A DNA stretch of 8,596 nucleotides from CALIKW01 sp038998005 (GCA_038998005.1 JAVZIY010000028.1:1-8596), one strand, 5' to 3'; positions 1 through 7,330 are shown, counted from the first letter of the stretch. The notes: a model not told the origin generated them from the sequence alone. A program made the numbers and translations.

Positions 1-129
1 AAGCAGAATCAAAAAAATAATTAAAATCATTAATTACACCGATTAACTTAGGCATATGTATAACCAACCAAGAAAGTAAAGAAAGTAAAAAAATAGCATA
101 AAAGTTAATGTAAATTTGGCTTCATCCAT
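1..129 (-). other. Possible 5' end of a membrane-protein gene running off the left edge, split over two frames
   Basis: Reading leftwards, an ATG at 129-127 (or in frame at 153-151) opens a frame beginning MDEAKFTLTFML and continuing through a strongly hydrophobic Phe/Leu/Tyr segment, but it stops at 45-43. A second frame, open from 121 to the window edge with no stop, reads a hydrophobic LLSLLSWLVIH segment and then MPKLIGVINDFN. A -1 shift at the seven-T run (minus strand, 93-87) would join the first frame to the second into one protein with an N-terminal membrane helix. Either frame could also be chance, because T-rich DNA encodes Phe and Leu in several frames. The TATA-like box just upstream supports a leaderless start near 129. 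No family is recognised. Alternatives are a 28-36 residue membrane peptide or non-coding spacer. Confidence 0.22.
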
Positions 130-154
130 TTTAAAAAATTTTAAAATTTTCATA

Positions 155-163
155 TTTATATAA
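155..163 (-). promoter_or_regulatory. TATA-like box, minus strand
   Basis: On the minus strand this reads TTATATAAA, close to archaeal TATA boxes. Its centre lies about 30 bases upstream of the ATG at 129-127, the distance expected for a leaderless transcript. There is no Shine-Dalgarno-like sequence before that ATG. In such AT-rich DNA a chance match is possible. Confidence 0.35.
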
Positions 164-165
164 TT

Positions 166-171
166 AAAAAA
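166..171 (-). terminator. Oligo-T terminator after the proS operon
   Basis: Ten bases past the stop codon of the unrecognised gene, the minus strand has a run of six T, with further T runs downstream. Archaeal RNA polymerase commonly stops at such oligo-T tracts without a hairpin. The position fits the end of the proS-hypothetical transcript. Confidence 0.45.
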
Positions 172-180
172 TTTAAATTT

Positions 181-660
181 TTAAAAGTTTACTCTTTTTC
201 TTAAATTTTTTGTCATTTCTTCAAAACCTTCTTTAAGCGATTTAAGTGCATTAACAATATTTGCTGTAACATTAACCCCCATTTTAGCTGTACTGGTTTT
301 TAATTTTTCTTCTTGTGTTAAATATAGTTGACCATCTTTTCTAATTATTTTCCCATATTTTTCTTGTCTTAAGCCAAATTCTATAATTTCTTTTGGATTT
401 TCTGCTTCAACATCAATTCCTATAAGCTTTTTCTCACTTTTGCTCATGTAAGCGTCTCTAACAAGGGCGAATTTCAAAATTTCTGAGTAATCCTCTGGTG
501 GAATAATTAGCCCAACTAAACCTTCTCCTTTTGAAGAAAGAGATTTATCTACTAAATAAACAAAAATGCTCGCCCCTTCTTTTTCTGAAAGAATTCCTCT
601 ACTTATCTCTTTGATTCTTTTATATCCTTCTTCTATTTTTTCATAGCTCATATTCCTCAT
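181..660 (-). CDS. Unrecognised protein of about 159 aa, coupled to proS
   Basis: I do not recognise this protein. It is soluble-looking and charged, with no signal peptide or membrane segment. Composition suggests an alpha/beta fold: an N-terminal helix (about residues 5-27), two strands (about 31-40 and 48-53), a helix (57-71), a strand (about 79-86), a helix near 90-98, a strand ending in a QLYLTQ segment and a long amphipathic C-terminal helix rich in Lys and Glu. The ATG at 660-658 shares one base with the proS stop (TGATG), so translation is probably coupled. An in-frame ATG at 651-649 is preceded three bases away by GAGG and is a good alternative start (156 aa). The gene is surely co-transcribed with proS, which hints at a translation-related or constitutive role, but no function can be assigned. 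Codon use matches the neighbours. Confidence 0.8.
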   Translation of the reverse strand: MRNMSYEKIEEGYKRIKEISRGILSEKEGASIFVYLVDKSLSSKGEGLVGLIIPPEDYSEILKFALVRDAYMSKSEKKLIGIDVEAENPKEIIEFGLRQEKYGKIIRKDGQLYLTQEEKLKTSTAKMGVNVTANIVNALKSLKEGFEEMTKNLRKRVNF

Positions 661-2105
661 CAATATGCTTTTGCAAAATATACAACTTCCCTAGCTTCCT
701 TCCCACAATAGATACATTTTGAAAATACTTTTTCTTTTTGAAATGGAATTAGTCTAATAGTTGCTCCAGTTTCTTCTTGAATTTTCTCTTCACATTTTTC
801 ATTACCACACCAACAAGCCTTTATAAACCCACCTTTTTCTTTAAAAATATTTTTAAATTCTTCATAGCTTCTAGCAACAAAGATATTTTTGTTTAGAAAG
901 TTTCTGGCTTTTTTAAAAAGATTTCCTTGAATTTCTCCAAGAATTTTTTTAACTTTTTCGATGAGTTCGCTTTCTTTTATTTTAATCTTTTCGCCGGTAT
1001 CCCTTCTTACTAAAACTATTTCCTCTTCTTTAACATCCCTTGGTCCAATTTCTATCCTCAGAGGAACACCTTTCAACTCCCATTCATTAAATTTCCATCC
1101 AGGAGTATATTCTTCTCTTTCGTCTGCCAAGCAGGAAATATCATTTTTCTTTAACTTTTCAAAAATTTCTTTGCATTTTTTCAAAACTTTTTTCCTTTCC
1201 TTTTTCTCATAATATATAGGAACAATAACGACTTGAATTGGAGCTATTTTTGGTGGTAATACCAATCCTTTATCATCACCATGAACCATTATCACAGCTC
1301 CTATAAGTCGAGTGGAAGCCCCCCAACAAGTTATCCATACATATTTTTCATTCCCATCTTTATCCAAAAATTTAATTTCAAAAGGTTTAGAAAAATTTTG
1401 TCCTAAGTTATGCGAAGTCGCCATCTGCAAAGCTTTTCCATCAGGCATTAAAGCTTCTAATGTAGTTGTATACAATGCGCCTGGGAACTTCTCTTTCTCG
1501 CTTTTTTTTCCAGCTAATACTGGTATAGCAAGATAATCCTCCATAAGTTTTTGGTAGAATTTAAGGATAAGCATAACTTCTTTTTCAGTTTCTTCAAAAG
1601 TTGCATGAGCAGTATGTCCTTCTTGCCATAGAAATTCACTAGTTCTTATAAAAGGTTTTGTTGATTTAATCTCTCCCCTTGCTACATTGCACCATTGATT
1701 TAAAAGAAGAGGCAAATCTCTCCAACTCCTTATCCACTTAGAGTAAAAATAGTAAATTATTGTTTCAGAAGTAGGTCTGATAGCTATTCTCTCTCCAAGC
1801 TTTCTATCTCCAGAGTGAGTTATCCAGAAGACCTCAGGTGTAAACCCTTTAAAATGCTCGGCTTCTTTTTTTAAGAAACTTTCCGGTATAAACATTGGAA
1901 AATAAGCATTTTTATGTCCAGCCTCTTTAATCATCTTATCAAAAATTTCTCTAACTTTTTCCCAAATCTCATAGGAATACTCTTTTATTACAATAGTCCC
2001 CTGAACAGGACCATAATCAGCTAATTCAGCTTTTTGAATCACTTGAGTATACCATTCAGAAAAATTTTCATTTTTTTTAACAGTTACACCCTCTTTTTCA
2101 CTCAT
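660..2105 (-). CDS. proS: Prolyl-tRNA synthetase, archaeal/eukaryal type
   Basis: Cytosolic class IIa aminoacyl-tRNA synthetase that charges tRNA-Pro with proline using ATP. At 481 aa it has the usual archaeal length. Visible landmarks: the proline-binding RPTSE loop (R110-E114), motif 2 with VARGE and IRTSEF (R143, R154), the WQEGHTAHAT block (160-169), and motif 3 with GASTRLIGA (262-270) followed by HGDDKGLVLPPKIAP. The HGDD form and the absence of the large bacterial editing insertion mark the archaeal/eukaryal type. An anticodon-binding domain follows (about 290-390). The C-terminal extension carries a Cys4 zinc site (C433, C438, C464, C467; C431 is an extra Cys). The protein ends in Ala-Tyr; in this class the terminal Tyr carboxylate folds towards the active site. 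The start is the first ATG, with a weak GTGA match just upstream. It leads a two-gene operon with the unrecognised gene. Confidence 0.97.
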   Translation of the reverse strand: MSEKEGVTVKKNENFSEWYTQVIQKAELADYGPVQGTIVIKEYSYEIWEKVREIFDKMIKEAGHKNAYFPMFIPESFLKKEAEHFKGFTPEVFWITHSGDRKLGERIAIRPTSETIIYYFYSKWIRSWRDLPLLLNQWCNVARGEIKSTKPFIRTSEFLWQEGHTAHATFEETEKEVMLILKFYQKLMEDYLAIPVLAGKKSEKEKFPGALYTTTLEALMPDGKALQMATSHNLGQNFSKPFEIKFLDKDGNEKYVWITCWGASTRLIGAVIMVHGDDKGLVLPPKIAPIQVVIVPIYYEKKERKKVLKKCKEIFEKLKKNDISCLADEREEYTPGWKFNEWELKGVPLRIEIGPRDVKEEEIVLVRRDTGEKIKIKESELIEKVKKILGEIQGNLFKKARNFLNKNIFVARSYEEFKNIFKEKGGFIKACWCGNEKCEEKIQEETGATIRLIPFQKEKVFSKCIYCGKEAREVVYFAKAY

Positions 2106-2140
2106 TTTCTCACATAATTATATAGGAAATTTGCCTTACA

Positions 2141-2152
2141 AAAATATTTAAG
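2141..2152. promoter_or_regulatory. Shared TATA-like element between proS and mre11
   Basis: The 70-bp gap between the two divergent start codons has one good A/T element, containing the palindrome AAATATTT at 2142-2149. On the minus strand it reads CTTAAATATTTT, about 42 bases before the proS ATG, giving a leader of roughly 16 bases that includes GTGAG. On the plus strand its centre is about 29 bases before the mre11 ATG, which fits leaderless transcription; mre11 has no Shine-Dalgarno match. A second element, TATATAATTA on the minus strand at 2115-2124, lies too close to the proS start to place it well. Confidence 0.45.
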
Positions 2153-2175
2153 CTATAATTTTAATTTAAAAACTG

Positions 2176-3450
2176 ATGAAAATAGCAATACTCTCAGATT
2201 TTCATTTCGGCTTTTCATATACTTCAGAAATAGAAAATGATAGCTTTGAGAATGCAGAAGAAGCTATCAAAAGGGCTTTAGATTGCGATTTGATTTTAAT
2301 AGCTGGTGATATTTTTGACTCAAGAACACCTAGAACAAGCGTTTTGGCAAAAGGTGTAAATATTCTTGTCAAGCCTTTATTACAAGAAAATAAAGGTGTT
2401 AAATTAATCTCATCTTCAAAAGAATTAAAAGCCATTTCTCAAAGAGTTTTTAATCATTTGCCAGTTATAGCTATTCATGGAACTCATGAAAGAGGCGGAA
2501 AGGATTCTATAAATCCTATACAAGCATTAGAAAATGCAGGAATTCTAATCCATTTACATTGTGATACAATAGTTCTTGAAAAAAATGGGGAAAAGGTAGC
2601 GATTCATGGTATGTCTGGTGTGCCAGAAAGATATGCTAAGGATGTTTTGGAAAAATGGAGCCCAAAGCCTGTAGAAAATTGCTTTAACATTTTGCTTTTG
2701 CACCAAAGCATAGCTCCTTTCATTTATTCTCCTCTTGAGCCACCGAGCCTAAACATTTCAAATTTACCAAAAGGTTTTGACTTAATAGTTGATGGTCATT
2801 TACACTTATCTGAAAAAGAAAAATTTGATAATACAACTTTAATTTTTCCTGGCAGTACAATAGTAACTCAATTTGAAGCCAATGAGGCTGTTTCTGAAAA
2901 AGGTTTTTTTAAGTTAGAAATTAGAGAAAAAGCTTTTGAGATAGATTTCATTAGACTTGAAAATAATAGGAAATTTTTTTACGAAGAACTAAAGCTTTCT
3001 AAGGATTTTTCTACAAGAGAGCAAATTGAGAATAAGATTAAAAATATTTTAAGAAAAGAGTTTAAAAAGAAGCCTTTAATAAAAGTTAAGCTTACAGGAA
3101 AGGAATTTCAAGTATCAGATAAAGAGCTAAGGGAAATTGAGAAAAAGTATAGTGAAAAAGCAATAATAATTTTTTCAAAAGATTTAGAATCTGAAGAAAT
3201 TTCAAGGAAAATAGAAATTTTAAGAAGCTTAAGGGAGCAAAAGCTTTCCATAGAGGAAATAGGTTTGAATATACTAGAGAAAAACTTGAGTGATCTAGGG
3301 TTTTCCTCTACATTTGATTGGGATAGAATATTCCATCTCCTTAGTGAGAATCAGGTTGAAACAGCATCAAATATTTTACTGGGAGAGCAGGCAACACTTG
3401 AAAAAATTTTAGAAAAATCTCTATCAAAAGGTTTAAAGGTGGCTAAATGA
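2176..3450 (+). CDS. mre11: Mre11-like DNA double-strand-break repair nuclease
   Basis: Nuclease subunit of the Mre11-Rad50 complex, which tethers and processes broken DNA ends. At 424 aa it matches archaeal Mre11. The calcineurin-like phosphoesterase domain (about 1-250) shows D8-x-H10, GDIFD with D45, a GTHE motif (G102-E105), H176 in LLLHQS, and GHLH (H208, H210). The family normally has GNH(D/E) in the third motif, and the Asn is a metal ligand; here it is Thr103, while the catalytic His (H104) is kept. The spacing D45-T103 is also longer than in Pyrococcus Mre11. A capping domain (about 255-340) and a C-terminal helical region (about 350-424) that should bind the base of the Rad50 coiled coil follow. 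The stop overlaps the rad50 start. Weakened or altered nuclease activity is an inference. The pairing with Rad50 makes the identity secure. Confidence 0.93.
   Translation: MKIAILSDFHFGFSYTSEIENDSFENAEEAIKRALDCDLILIAGDIFDSRTPRTSVLAKGVNILVKPLLQENKGVKLISSSKELKAISQRVFNHLPVIAIHGTHERGGKDSINPIQALENAGILIHLHCDTIVLEKNGEKVAIHGMSGVPERYAKDVLEKWSPKPVENCFNILLLHQSIAPFIYSPLEPPSLNISNLPKGFDLIVDGHLHLSEKEKFDNTTLIFPGSTIVTQFEANEAVSEKGFFKLEIREKAFEIDFIRLENNRKFFYEELKLSKDFSTREQIENKIKNILRKEFKKKPLIKVKLTGKEFQVSDKELREIEKKYSEKAIIIFSKDLESEEISRKIEILRSLREQKLSIEEIGLNILEKNLSDLGFSSTFDWDRIFHLLSENQVETASNILLGEQATLEKILEKSLSKGLKVAK
3436..3442 (+). promoter_or_regulatory. Ribosome binding site of rad50
   Basis: AAGGTGG lies four bases before the rad50 ATG, inside the last codons of mre11. 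It matches the archaeal 16S tail complement (GGTGA type) and fixes the rad50 start at the ATGA overlap. It also implies that rad50 initiates independently as well as by coupling. Confidence 0.6.
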
Positions 3451-5804
3451 TAAAGAAAGTTTTATTGAAGAATTGGCGCTCCCATCTTGAGTCCGAATTT
3501 AACTTCACTACAGGAACAAATGCCCTAGTTGGTGTTCTTGGTTCTGGAAAAACCAGCATATTAAATGGTATATGTTTTGGTTTATTTGGAACATTTCCTG
3601 AACTTCAATCAAAAAAGCTTAAGCTTGATGAAATAATAATGAAAAAACCTTTTGAAAAAGATAGAGCTGAAGTTGAGGTTCACTTTGAAGCTGACGGCAA
3701 AAACTACTCTGTTAAAAGAATGATAGAGAAGAGGAAGGGTACAACCTATTCTGAGCTGAGAGAAAATGGTAAATTAATTGAAGCACCAAATACCCAAAGG
3801 GTTACTCAATTAGTAGAAAAAATATTGAAAATAAACTATGATCTTTTTAGCAAGGCCATTTATTCTGAGCAGAACGCTCTTGACTATTTTTTAAATATTC
3901 CTAAAGGAAGGAGGATGAAAAAAATCGATGAGCTTTTAATGATAGATAAATTTGAGAATGCCAGGGCAAATGCTGTGGCAATTGCAAACAAGTTTGAGGA
4001 TAGAAAGCTAGGGAAGGAAAGTGCAGTGGAACAGATGGATGAAGAAGAAATAAGAGAGAACTTAAAAGAAACTAAAAACTCTCTTGAGAATAGTTTAAGA
4101 GAAAAAGAGAATTACTTTAAAAATTTGAAGGAGATTTCTATTTCTAAAGAAAAAATCGAAAAAGAATTTAAGGAACTTAAGGAAATAAGTGAAGAAATAG
4201 AAAAACTTGAAAAAGAAGAAAAGGGAATAGAAAGTGTTTTAAAAGAAATTTCTGAAATGGTTAAAAATTTAGAAGAGTCTGTTAAAGGAAAGAAAAAGGA
4301 AGAGGTTGAAAAGAAGTTAGAGGAGATTAAGGATAAGATGGAAAAAATTGAAAAAGAGCTCAAGGAAAGGCAGAGGAAACATCAGGAGCTTAACTCCTTA
4401 ATTTCAAGGTCAAAGGGCGAGTTAGAATTTATTAAAAAAGAAAAAATAGAAAAAATTGAAAAAGAAATTGAAAGGGGTTTGATTTTAGAAAAAGAATATA
4501 AAAATCTTTTAAAAAAGGATTTTGAGAAGAGGCTTAAAGAAGAAAAAGAAGCTTATGAAAAACTGATTTCTGAGATAGAAGGAAATAGCCAAAGGATAAA
4601 AGATCTAAGAGAAATTGTTGAGAGGCTTTCCTCTGTTGAAAGAATATGCCCTCTTTGTGAATCAAAAATAAGTGAAGAAAAGAAAAGTAGCTTAATAGAA
4701 AAGAAAAAAAGGGAAATAAAAGAACTTGAGGAAAGAATAGAAGATACGAAGAAGAAAAAGGAGAAAGCTGAAGAGGAGATAAAAGAAATTGAAGAAATTA
4801 TTGGAAAAATAAGGGAAATGAGTAAAGAAATAGAGAAGTTAGATGGACTTAAAAGCGAGCTGGAAGAATCTAGGAAAGTTTTCAATTATTTAAGCGAGAA
4901 AACAAAAGAAGCTGAGGAAAAAATTTTTGAAATGGAAAATGATATGAAAAGGCTTGAGGAGGAGATGAAAAGTTTAAGAGAAGTTGGAAAGGATTTAGAA
5001 TTTATTGAACTTAAAATCTTAGATTATGAAAAGAAAAGAGAAAGATTAAAGGAACTTTTGAAGGAAAGAGAGATTATAGATAAAAAGCTCGTGGAAATAA
5101 GGAAAAAAGTAGTTGGCAAGAATTTAGAGATAGAGGAAAAAATGCTTAGGGAGTTGATAGCTAAGGAAAGAGAAGTTGAAACTAGGATTTCAAGTTTAGA
5201 GCAGACGATTGAGGAAAGGAAGAAAATGATCGAAGAACTTGAGAAAAAATTAAATGAGATATTGAAAGTAAAGGATGAGGTTAAAAAACTTGATAAAATA
5301 ATAAAAGATTTGAAAATTTTTGAGAAAGCTCTTACTCAAACTCAAATTGAGCTTAGAAGCGAATTTGTAGATGCTGTTAATTATACCATGAGCAAACTTT
5401 GGCCAACTTTATACCCATATCCAGATTATGTTGAAATAGGTTTGCTAATTGAGGAAGGAGATTATGTCCTAAAACTTAAAACTAGAGGAGGAGAATGGGT
5501 TAATGTAGAGGGTGTTGCTTCTGGTGGTGAAAGAAGCATAGCATGCTTAGCTTTAAGGATCGCATTTGCTTTAGTTCTAGCACCGCATTTACGTTTACTA
5601 ATATTAGATGAGCCTACAGCAAACTTAGATTCAAAAGCAGTAAAAGAGCTGGCAACTACTCTTAGAGAAAGGATAGGGGAGTTCATAAACCAAACTTTTA
5701 TAATTACCCATCAACCAGAGCTTGAGGATGCTGTTACTGGAAATGCTTATAGGCTGGAAAGGGATAAGATAGAAGATGGTGTTACAAAAGTTGTTCCTAT
5801 TTGA
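3447..5804 (+). CDS. rad50: Rad50 zinc-hook ATPase
   Basis: ABC-type ATPase of the Mre11-Rad50 complex that bridges DNA ends and gates the nuclease. Order of parts: N-terminal ATPase half with P-loop GVLGSGKTS (29-37), a Q-loop-like site at Q142, the first coiled-coil arm (about 190-395), the zinc hook CPLC (C401-C404), the second arm (about 410-635), then the C-terminal ATPase half with signature SGGER (692-696), Walker B LLILDEP (717-723, E722 catalytic), D-loop D728 and the H-loop His H755. At 785 aa it is shorter than the roughly 850-880 aa of Pyrococcus-type Rad50, so the arms are short, and the hook is almost exactly central. The P-loop has Leu31 where family members usually have Asn (GxNGxGKS). 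The arms are rich in Lys and Glu, giving a purine-rich coding strand. It forms an operon with mre11 by a 4-base overlap, and its stop lies 3 bp from the end of convergent herA. Confidence 0.96.
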   Translation: MIKKVLLKNWRSHLESEFNFTTGTNALVGVLGSGKTSILNGICFGLFGTFPELQSKKLKLDEIIMKKPFEKDRAEVEVHFEADGKNYSVKRMIEKRKGTTYSELRENGKLIEAPNTQRVTQLVEKILKINYDLFSKAIYSEQNALDYFLNIPKGRRMKKIDELLMIDKFENARANAVAIANKFEDRKLGKESAVEQMDEEEIRENLKETKNSLENSLREKENYFKNLKEISISKEKIEKEFKELKEISEEIEKLEKEEKGIESVLKEISEMVKNLEESVKGKKKEEVEKKLEEIKDKMEKIEKELKERQRKHQELNSLISRSKGELEFIKKEKIEKIEKEIERGLILEKEYKNLLKKDFEKRLKEEKEAYEKLISEIEGNSQRIKDLREIVERLSSVERICPLCESKISEEKKSSLIEKKKREIKELEERIEDTKKKKEKAEEEIKEIEEIIGKIREMSKEIEKLDGLKSELEESRKVFNYLSEKTKEAEEKIFEMENDMKRLEEEMKSLREVGKDLEFIELKILDYEKKRERLKELLKEREIIDKKLVEIRKKVVGKNLEIEEKMLRELIAKEREVETRISSLEQTIEERKKMIEELEKKLNEILKVKDEVKKLDKIIKDLKIFEKALTQTQIELRSEFVDAVNYTMSKLWPTLYPYPDYVEIGLLIEEGDYVLKLKTRGGEWVNVEGVASGGERSIACLALRIAFALVLAPHLRLLILDEPTANLDSKAVKELATTLRERIGEFINQTFIITHQPELEDAVTGNAYRLERDKIEDGVTKVVPI

Positions 5805-5807
5805 ATT

Positions 5808-7313
5808 TTACATAAATGCTTCCAAATCCTTTTTACTTTTTTCTGATTCACTAATAAAGGATAGAGAAGCATCTTCAAGATTTATACCTATTTTTGTAGA
5901 CTCCTTGCTTTTTCTCTTTCTAATTTTAACGATTAGCGGATAGTTTACAACTGCCCCAGTAACTATCGCTTCACCTGTTTTCAATCCTGGGAGCATTTGT
6001 AATATATCCCTTGTAATTCCTTCGCAACTTCTTGCAATATGATCCAAATCATAAGGATTTGTAATTCGTAGCAATATGCTACTATTGCATTGGCTTAAAG
6101 CAGTAACACTTAGCTGAACAGGTCTTTGACTTATTAGAACAAGAGATGCACCAAACTTTCTTCCTTCTCTTGCTATAGTTTCTATTATACTTTTTGAGAT
6201 TGCTTGAAATCTTTCCTCTCGCTCTGGCGCGAATTGATGACTCTCTTCGATGAAAAGGATAAAAGGAGGAATTTTATTAGCTCTTCTTGCTTCAAATAAC
6301 TTTCTTGCTATAAAAGTTACTATTACTTGTTTATCTCTCAAGCTAATAAAATTAGATAAGTCTATAACACTTAACTGACCACTTTTTGCTAATTCTTCCA
6401 TTGTAGGTTTGGTGACATTAGTGAAAAGTCCTGTTGAATTCAAATCATTAAGCCAAGAAATTAAAGGAGCTTTTGTGTTTGACTTAATATCACTAATTTC
6501 TATTGCAGCAATAAGCTCATCCAAGCTATAAGCAATTTTTTCTTCTTTTAACTTTTCAATTATTTTTGCTAATTCTCTTTTTTCAACAGGAGAGACAAAA
6601 GGTTGCAATTCATAAATTTGATTTATAGAAAGCTCATAAGCCGCTATTTTAAGAGTATTTTCATTAAAAATTTTTGTTTTCCTTGCATATTTTTCATCAT
6701 CACAAAATCCCAAGTATTCGCCATGGGGATCAACAACTATTAGAGCAGGTTTCCCAAGTTTATCATCTCTATCAAGAATCTCTTCTATAAGACAAGATAC
6801 AAAATATGACTTGCCAGCTCCAGTTTGGGCAAGTATAGAACAATGCTTTTGAAAAAGTCTTGTCAAGTTAAGTTTAGCGTTCAGCTCATGGAATTCTATT
6901 TTGCCTATGTCCAAACCTTTTTCATCCAAGCCTAAAAATTCAAATAAAATTTTCTCGTCTGCAAGAAAAACTTTGAGTCCAGGAGATGGAGGGAAAGTTA
7001 CTCTTTTCTGCATCCCTCCAGAAAAAATTCCTAAAGGAATAGCATCCGCAACTAAATATTCCCATCTTTCTACAGGAAAGAAATCTGGCAAAGATTTTCC
7101 AGACCTTTCATATTCTCTTACAGATTCTGCTCTTGTGAAATATCGATTAGTTTTAAAAATTTCAGAGATTCTTGCTATTAATAAACCCTCCTCTGTTTCT
7201 AATTGAGCAAACTGACCTTTTCTTACAACCAAACCCCTTTCTTGATTTACAACGAATGAAAATTTCGTACTACTTGCTTCTGGTGAAGAAATTATAGTTC
7301 CTATTTCTTGCAT
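5808..7313 (-). CDS. herA: HerA DNA translocase/helicase
   Basis: Hexameric FtsK/VirB4-like ATPase that pumps duplex DNA and, with the NurA nuclease, resects break ends to 3' tails for RadA. At 501 aa it has the usual length. The N-terminal HAS-type beta-barrel spans about 1-140 and opens with MQEIGTIIS. P-loop AQTGAGKSY (162-170, K168) is followed by the VVDPHGEY motif (193-200), typical of HerA, an inserted helical segment (about 240-300), Walker B LFIEESH (353-359, E356/E357), SQRP (395-398), and LLRITNP with R416 as a likely trans-acting Arg. A polar C-terminal tail follows. There is no Shine-Dalgarno match before the ATG, which fits a leaderless mRNA. In many archaea herA sits with mre11, rad50 and nurA; here it is convergent with mre11-rad50 and no nurA is visible. 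Confidence 0.95.
   Translation of the reverse strand: MQEIGTIISSPEASSTKFSFVVNQERGLVVRKGQFAQLETEEGLLIARISEIFKTNRYFTRAESVREYERSGKSLPDFFPVERWEYLVADAIPLGIFSGGMQKRVTFPPSPGLKVFLADEKILFEFLGLDEKGLDIGKIEFHELNAKLNLTRLFQKHCSILAQTGAGKSYFVSCLIEEILDRDDKLGKPALIVVDPHGEYLGFCDDEKYARKTKIFNENTLKIAAYELSINQIYELQPFVSPVEKRELAKIIEKLKEEKIAYSLDELIAAIEISDIKSNTKAPLISWLNDLNSTGLFTNVTKPTMEELAKSGQLSVIDLSNFISLRDKQVIVTFIARKLFEARRANKIPPFILFIEESHQFAPEREERFQAISKSIIETIAREGRKFGASLVLISQRPVQLSVTALSQCNSSILLRITNPYDLDHIARSCEGITRDILQMLPGLKTGEAIVTGAVVNYPLIVKIRKRKSKESTKIGINLEDASLSFISESEKSKKDLEAFM
5830..5842 (+). terminator. Oligo-T terminator for mre11-rad50 inside the herA 3' end
   Basis: On the plus strand, 25 bases after the rad50 stop, a run of five T, then AC, then six T is found. 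It lies inside the last codons of herA on the other strand (Lys-rich tail). No hairpin is seen. With only 3 bp between the two genes, the rad50 transcript must end inside herA, and this is the best oligo-T signal. Confidence 0.45.
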
Positions 7314-7330
7314 AGTTTAGTTTTTATTGA

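Noticed and set aside
661..663. TTG as the start of the unrecognised gene
   Set aside because: The ATG immediately following is a normal start and gives the standard TGATG overlap; the second ATG at 651-649 has a better Shine-Dalgarno match. TTG adds nothing.
961..1536. Plus-strand open frames opposite proS
   Set aside because: The minus-strand ProRS is a clear full-length match over the same bases; these frames have no plausible start signals or domains.
4112..4885. Long minus-strand open frames rich in Ser, Phe and Ile opposite rad50
   Set aside because: They are the reverse of the Lys/Glu-rich coiled-coil coding strand; the repetitive Ser/Phe/Ile composition is what complementary GAA, AAA and GAG-type codons give. 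No start signal or recognisable domain.
4050..5330. Strong purine bias on the plus strand, considered as a structural or regulatory tract
   Set aside because: Fully explained by coiled-coil coding content (Lys, Glu, Arg codons); no periodic DNA repeat or mirror symmetry was noticed.
3447..5804. Rad50 call versus an SMC or bacterial SbcC protein
   Set aside because: The central CPLC hook excludes an SMC hinge, and the size and the overlap with an archaeal Mre11 fit archaeal Rad50 better than the larger SbcC.
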